Assembly (NCBI GenBank): GCA_014529385.2
Contig: CM043966.1
Coordinates: forward strand, 95,297,087-95,361,086
DNA: 64,000 bases
Source of the DNA: Adiantum capillus-veneris
Lineage: Eukaryota > Streptophyta > Polypodiopsida > Polypodiales > Pteridaceae
Direction of reading: 5' to 3'
Part shown: positions 58,832 through 64,000 of the stretch, in pieces
How positions within the stretch are numbered: position 1 is the stretch's first letter
How the letters are laid out: each line of letters starts with the position of its first letter
The notes under the pieces: model-generated
The model's database searches: none
What the model saw: only the letters and a program-made list of their open reading frames with translations
Told to the model about the DNA's origin: nothing
Translations under genes and position numbers: made by a program

Positions 58832-60839
58832 TGTAAGATATCTTTTTAAACTGGTAAAAGGATGTTGAGTGAAAATCGAGAACTAATGACTTGGATGCAT
58901 GTCCACCGAATCAAATTATCTGCATGCCATTCAAACGTTGTAGGTTTGAACTTTGGAGGTTATGTTGCTATCTTGTAATCAACCAAGCTGCTAATCTTAT
59001 AAAGCTAATTTCTCATTAATGCAATTCCGTAATTGAGAGACTAAGCTATGAGCATTTATGATGTGTCATACAGTTGATGATGGGAGCATTGGGACGGGAA
59101 TGCTTCTTGGTACTTTAGCATCACAAGTTCTCTTGGTCGTTTCATCCACAACACTTACTTAGACCGGAATCTACTCATAGCTATAGCTTAAAGAAATATG
59201 AATTATTAGAAAAATATGGATCCATAAGTAAGAGAGTTTTCTGGGTGCGTCATCGGAAGGATGACATAGAGCATCATAGAAAAAAACCAATTTTGAGACA
59301 TCCAAGTGCGGATGTTCCTAGTGCATCATTCCAAAGAAATGACGAGAGTAGTGTGAATAGGAGGAATATTTGATTGGCGACCAGGAACGAATACTTCTTA
59401 TGCGTCACTTTGTATGGGTGACTAGAGCATCGAAAAGAAGTACTCGGCCATCCGGAACGGACATCTCTGATGGGTCATAGGATGGGTGATAGAGCATCAC
59501 TAAGGAGTTGTCTCAATAGCTTTGAGGAAATGTGGTTGCTTTCTAAGTTGCTTTTTGGTTACGTCCCGGAAAAGCAAGTGCTTCTTCGTAAAGGATTATA
59601 TGTCAGTATTGCACATGTGCATGAGATTCCATCCGAGGACTCCTAGATTGTGTGTGTGTAAGCATAAATACCCTAGTGTAACAGACTTTGGACACCCCAA
59701 GTCTAGAATCTGGCACGACACACGAAAGAGAAATTGAAAACCACTTAAATAAATTTCATCACAATTGAGAGAGATGACACGGGCCGACGTAGTTCCGTGC
59801 CTTGGCACCCCTTTCAGTATTTTATATTAATTTCTGGTAAAGTACAATGTCTGAAGGTCCTCTCTTTGCTTAGTGCCCCAAGCCAATCTCTGAGGGAGAG
59901 AGGCCCTGGCAATTCTTATAAAGGCACTGGGCCCAAAAGCAATACATGAAAAGCTTCAAGTGCGTAAATGGCGCCACAAATCGCGAAAATCCGTACATTG
60001 TGCCATGTCAGCAGTCAATGTAATTTGGGGGGCGCTATACAGTTTGCCATATCAGCATTTTCTACGTAGTCCTAGGTCCTTGCTTTATTTTAACTTCCTT
60101 GTGTCCCTTGGCCCCATCGGACGGGACCCCAAAAGTTGGAACAACTTAATTCATTTAGCCTGCCAGTTTTCATTGGGGTTTGTCCGGGTGGACATGCCAC
60201 ATCATCACTTTGTGACATACGCCCCTCTTGAAAGATTTGTAATCGCCCTCGATTACGCCTGCAAAATCAAACTTAAGCCAAAAACCAATTCAGTAGACAC
60301 TGACTCTAAGTACTGATGCATTAGACAACACATATCCAGCACTTGCACAAAGATGGCAGTCATTGAACTTTCAAATCACATTCACATCACTACTTATGTC
60401 GAGATCTTGGATGAAAATCATGATCAATCGGCAACGTATTTAGCAATCACATCTAGATCTGTCATTGATCTCCAAAAAAGGTCTCGATTGACTAAATCTT
60501 GTTACTATCATGTCTCTCCAGAAACCAAGACCGAAATGCTGCAGTCATTTCGTCTTTCAAACATGCACTCAAACACTATTCACATGAAAGAGCACATGTA
60601 ACAGATTCATTTCGGGAATTCCTAGTTCGAAGTACTTCTTTCATAAAGTCATACAACAAAATACTATCAGTCCATTAGTATCCCTGAAATCCAAAGGAAA
60701 ATCAGTGACTTTATTCCATCTAGGTAATCTGTGACAAAGGAGCGGAATAACTCCCCTCTTGTGCAATCCCGTCTGCACCAAATTCAACTTTGTTGATCTT
60801 CGTGATCTATCGGAATGGTCGAAGCTAGACAGGCCTCAA
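58191..60839. other. Intergenic region
   Basis: No gene is recognised. 58,500-58,540 is an A-rich, poly(A)-like stretch that could mark the end of a retroposed sequence beginning right of A2. A CT/CA microsatellite lies at 58,748-58,829. Loosely repeated AGAGCATC/GATGGGTGA-type segments occur at about 59,100-59,510. Confidence 0.45.
58748..58829. repeat. Compound (CT)n-(CA)n microsatellite
   Basis: A CT run of about 30 bp followed by a CA run of about 45 bp. Confidence 0.92.
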
Positions 60840-61284
60840 AGTAAAGTTCCAGTATCCAAGGAGGATCTGTTAGGTCCTTCCGATCCACTTCGCATTCAAT
60901 GCCGGATAGTTCTTGACTTTAACTAAGAACCGCCGTATCACTTTACCTTTCACTTTCCTTTCCTTGTGAGAACGAGAATCTCCTCGCTCTCTTCCACTTC
61001 AGGTTGCTCCTTAGGCTCCCTGTCCATTGGCACCTCACCTTTGAAAGGTTTCAACACTCACATGATAAGCATTGTGAATCTTCCTAGTATCTGGCAGCTT
61101 CAATCTGAAGGATACATCATTGATCTTATCTTGAATCTGGAAAGAGCCATAGTATCTCATACTCAGTTTTGGGAAAAGCTGCTCCTTTCCCTTTCGTTAT
61201 CGTAGGCGTGCCTCCATAAACCGTACGAGCGTCCAATCATCTTCCTTCAGCTGCAAGTCGCGGTGATGCATGCTTGCTGCCTTC

Positions 61285-62175
61285 TTATGCCGTGCTTGGG
61301 ACTACCTCAAATGGTGCCTTCCCCGTCAATGAATGACTTGTATTGTTGTAGGCAAACTCCACCAAGGGCAAATACTTTTCCCACTGAGGCTTCTGATCCG
61401 AAATGTAAGATGGCAAAGCCAACACTGGCCCCGTTGTCAACTTTTCCTTGAGAGTGTGAAAGGTTGCAATCTTTGACGGTCCCCAAGTAAAAGGAACCCC
61501 TTTCTGAGTCAACACATGCAAAGGAGAAGCTATCTCTAAAATTTTTCGGATGAACCGCCTGTAATATGAGCACAAACCGAAAAAGCTTCGAACTTCATGA
61601 ACATTCTTCAAATCAGGCCAATCACGAATGGTTTCAACTTTGGACGGATCCATCTTTACACCTTTTGCTGAGACGATGTGTCCCAAAAAGTGCATCTTTG
61701 GTAAAAAAACTCGCTCTACTACAAATCTATGTTGTCGCAGTCCCTGGAAAACCTATAACAGATGGTGTTTGTGCTCTGCCTCACTCTTGGAGAAGACGAT
61801 GATGTCGTCGAAGAGATGCCCACAAATGATGGGTACTTTCTGAATTTCCTATCCACCATGCGGTTGAATGTAGCCGGAGCATTCGTGAGACCAAAAAGCA
61901 TCACCAAATACTCGTACGAACCAAAAGTCGTCCTGAAAGCTGTCTTGTAGACATCCCCAAGAGCAATTTGAATCTGATGATAACCACTCTTCAGATCAAT
62001 TCTGCTAAAGCAAGTAGAACCCTGCAGTCTGTCTAGTATATCATCGATCCTCGGAATAGGGAATTTGTTCTTGATGGTGATTTTATTGAGAGCTCTATAG
62101 TCAATGCACATTTTCCAAAATCCATCTTTCTTTAAAACCAACAACACAGGCGAACAGAATGGTGAAGTACTAGGC
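61285..62175 (-). pseudogene. Element E RT core fused to integrase tail
   Basis: The segment 62,147-61,719 includes [19 protein letters not shown] and [15 protein letters not shown]. The catalytic F/YxDD region is frameshifted near 61,790. 61,695-61,285 continues with the thumb and connection, then jumps within one open frame from ...VLALPSYISDQK to PQWEKYLPLVEFAYNN, skipping several hundred residues present in element B. This is an in-frame deletion fusion. Confidence 0.8.
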
Positions 62176-62449
62176 TGGTTGTCAGGTGCAACGGAAGTGT
62201 TTAAGGATTTAGCTCGGATCTAGTACTCAGCACAAACACAAGGGACACTTTACTTCACTTGAAGGAAGTGAGTTGAACTGAAAGAAAGAGAGGGACAAGA
62301 GACGACACAGGGATGTTGGGTCCCAACCCTCAAGGGCTCCCTTGCTCTATTGCCAAAGCAAGTACTTTATTCTTGCACAAATGTCTGAGATGCTGATGCT
62401 AATGGGTACTGATGCTACTGATGCTGGGCACTGCTGGTTTTTTGTTGAA

Positions 62450-62505
62450 GTCGATGACGATGACGATGACGACGACGACGATGATGTCGACGACGACGTC
62501 AAGAT
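62450..62505. repeat. GAY trinucleotide repeat
   Basis: About 18 consecutive GAT/GAC/GTC triplets inside the solo LTR. It would encode poly-Asp in one plus frame but has no supporting gene. Confidence 0.85.
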
Positions 62506-62519
62506 CCAAATTGCTAATG

Positions 62520-62860
62520 GCTGAAAACTGGAAACGCTAGGTATTTCTGCTAGAGATCTGCAACTGCGGTGGTATTGCGGTGAGGATTTACAACCGTCAA
62601 TGCATGCGAAGCTGAAATGAAAAAACGCTAGCTGATCTGGGCTGAATCTGCAAAGCGCTAGCTGCTTTGGGCTGAAAACAGAAACACTAGGCTGATCTGC
62701 TACTGATGGTCGATGTGGCGAGGATCTGCAACCGGGAAGGGTGCAGTACGGCGAGGTTTAGGGCTGATCTGAAAACGCTGGTTTTATGAGCTGAAAACGC
62801 TGGTCTTATGATGCTGAAAACGTTGGGCTGATCCTGGAGAAAACGCTAGAAAAGCCTGAG
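62520..62860. repeat. Degenerate GCTGAAAACGCTAG-type repeats
   Basis: Variants of GGGCTGATCTG and CTGAAAACGCTGG recur at irregular spacing through the solo LTR, between its TATA box and its left end (downstream of the TATA box in element sense). Confidence 0.65.
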
Positions 62861-63420
62861 GTACTGCCGTCGAGTGCCTGCCTCCTTGTGTCTCTACCTT
62901 CATCTCCCTTCAACTGGCGCCCCTTGCCCTGCTTATATAGCCAAAAAGTGTTGGACCGAGCAAGCTCCCTTCAGCCCCCACAATTCTGACAAATAAATAA
63001 GTGACTTGTAAAATAAATGACTTATTAGAGGTGGTTCACATGCTGTAGCAAAATTGGGTTCACATGGTGAAAAATGCTCATGCTGTGCAAGAGAGGGTAT
63101 GCAACTGTGACCGGCTTGGACATGCACATCCTGCTAGAGGCTCACAAGGGTGCCTTGCTCAGTTCTAAGGTATTGGATCATGCTAGATTGGTAGAACATG
63201 TTCACATAGCGCAAGTGAAGTGCGCACGTGACATTGGATGAGACCCTTCGCAAGAAGTTCTTTTACCTGGTTAATTATTTCTTCATTTTGGGCTCGGCTA
63301 ACTCGATAAGGTGGCCGGTTCAGGGGTGTACTACCGGGAATCAAGTCAATCGTGACACATCTTCAAAACGTGAAGGAGGTAACTCGCCTGGTAAGCCTTC
63401 AGAAAAACAGTCAGCCTAAG

Positions 63421-63805
63421 CTTGTAGAAAATCTTGTCGTTCCCTTTCGAGGTCTGAAATATTTGCATAGTTACATGGGACGGCGGGTCGGGGTCGAGGA
63501 CAGGACGGCAAAAGTCAGGAAACAGGGACGAGGGTCGGAACGACAAAAAAAAAGAGAGTTTTTTTGGCATTTTTTGACCTACACACATGCCACACACATA
63601 GAGCATCTTTTTGACCACAAATTTACACTAAATAGACAAAAGAGCGGCGCAAATGTGTTAATAAAACATCGATGGATACAAAATGAAAAATGAATGCCAC
63701 AAGGGCTCAAAAAGGACTCAGGACAAGCCTCAAGGATAACAAAAAGTACGAAGGGCTATGTAGTAGGTAGACTCTAGACTCGAGAGTGATCAATGATCAT
63801 CAAAC
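63421..63805. other. Spacer with no recognised gene
   Basis: Purine-rich stretch with GGGACGGCGGGTCGGGGTCG and an A-run near 63,545. No domain is recognised; it may belong to the leader side of element E or to unrelated DNA. Confidence 0.4.
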
Positions 63806-64000
63806 TCAAGAAGTGCTCGCCTGCTGAATCTCCATATTATCGTTGTAGTCGAGGTCGTCAGCGACATATGAGGCCTCGCGAGGCTCGCATTGAGGCTCGA
63901 AGTCCTCCTCTAGCTCCTCCAAAAGTGTATCGGCCATAGATGGATTCTCTTGTGCCATCTCCCACTCAGTGAAGGGATCTGCCTTGTGTGTGACGCTCTT
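63806..64000 (-). CDS. Partial ORF open at window edge, acidic C-terminus
   Basis: A 64-codon minus-strand frame enters at 64,000 without a start and stops at 63,808-63,806. It contains KADPFTEWEMAQENPS and the very acidic DTLLEELEEDFEPQ, with EASYVADDLDYNDN near its end. Acidic tails of this kind are common in plant transposases (hAT and relatives), but no diagnostic motif is present. Identity is unknown; it could also be a terminal exon. Confidence 0.4.
   Translation of the reverse strand, partial: KSVTHKADPFTEWEMAQENPSMADTLLEELEEDFEPQCEPREASYVADDLDYNDNMEIQQASTS

Larger units (their letters stand above)
62180..63233 (-). mobile_element. Probable solo LTR (1,054 bp) inside element E RT
   Basis: It interrupts the RT reading between KGLIQ and [12 protein letters not shown]. 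Ends on the minus strand are TGTCACGTGC... and ...GCACCTGACA, that is TG...CA with a short inverted repeat. A CTATATAAGC box lies at about 62,931. Flanking five bases (CTGGT and TTGGA) agree at three positions, so the target duplication is only weakly supported. No PBS, gag or pol is inside. Confidence 0.6.
60840..63420 (-). mobile_element. Chromovirus relic E with internal deletion and inserted solo LTR
   Basis: Minus strand: RT start (63,410-63,240, ELPPSRFEDV then RPPYRVSRAQNEEI across a frameshift), interruption at 63,233-62,180, RT core (62,175-61,719, [14 protein letters not shown]), RT end plus RNase H start (61,695-61,390, MHFLGHIVSAKGVKMDP, VRSFFGLCSYYRRFI). This is fused directly to the integrase C-terminal part (PQWEKYLPLVEFAYNNTSHS) and then a chromodomain tail (about 61,200-60,840, IHNAYHVSVLKPFKGE). 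The RNase H core and the DDE part of integrase are deleted. gag and LTRs are not seen. Confidence 0.8.

Noticed and set aside
60353-60601. 82-codon ORF at 60,353-60,601
   Set aside because: Short, isolated, and without recognisable motif or splice context; not enough to call a gene.
62342-62524. Poly-Asp protein ORF
   Set aside because: The Asp run is a GAY trinucleotide repeat within a solo LTR, with no gene around it.

Overview
This is nuclear DNA of a land plant with a large, retrotransposon-rich genome. The evidence is one intron-rich gene for a plastid-envelope transporter surrounded by nested Ty3/gypsy, Ty1/copia and LINE elements, with many microsatellites. The window contains no bacterial-type gene organisation. 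A fern or other seed-free plant with a large genome would fit the retroelement load and the LINE type, but that is inference and the sequence does not prove the lineage.

Layout. 1-3.4 kb: non-coding, with SINE-like repeats and microsatellites. 3.4-10.9 kb (minus): a complete chloroplast triose-phosphate/phosphate translocator (TPT) gene. Eleven exons join in one uninterrupted 421-codon frame. One intron uses a GC donor, and a 5'-truncated LINE sits in intron 2. 11-13.7 kb: upstream and intergenic DNA with a tRNA-derived SINE. 13.7-15.05 kb: a copia pol relic (minus). 15.06-18.34 kb: the 3' part of a Ty3/gypsy element of 'family A' (integrase, then a retropepsin-like/WxPK reading frame, then a 943-bp LTR). 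18.34-19.15 kb: an unidentified coding relic directly abutting that LTR. 20.35-25.29 kb: a pair of ~500-bp direct repeats flanking an unidentified intronless coding relic (minus). 25.3-26.8 kb: a copia gag relic.

26.8-47.4 kb is a nest. An old family-A LTR and a DEAD-box helicase pseudogene fragment lie left of a chromovirus ('B', 1,564-bp LTRs, target duplication GCTTT). B's 3' LTR is split by a 10.2-kb family-A element ('A1', minus) that encodes gag, protease and a W-[IV]-P-K repeat region but has no reverse transcriptase or integrase. A1's left LTR is cut to 34 bp and joined to a second helicase fragment. Its leader carries a dispersed array of a 24-bp perfect palindrome. 47.96-53.09 kb: a copia element ('C', 227/229-bp LTRs, target duplication CTTTA). 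53.1-58.2 kb: a decayed second gag-protease copy of family A ('A2'). 60.8-63.4 kb: a deleted chromovirus ('E') with a probable solo LTR inside its RT domain. 63.8-64.0 kb: an open reading frame running off the window.

TPT is the only gene here that looks functional. It exports photosynthate from the chloroplast as triose phosphate in exchange for phosphate. Everything else recognisable is mobile DNA or gene debris. Of the retroelements, B is the youngest by eye: its LTRs are nearly identical apart from a ~42-bp indel, although its pol carries a nonsense codon and frame breaks. The most unusual items are the palindrome array in A1, the helicase/LTR junctions and the RT-less gag-protease architecture of family A.
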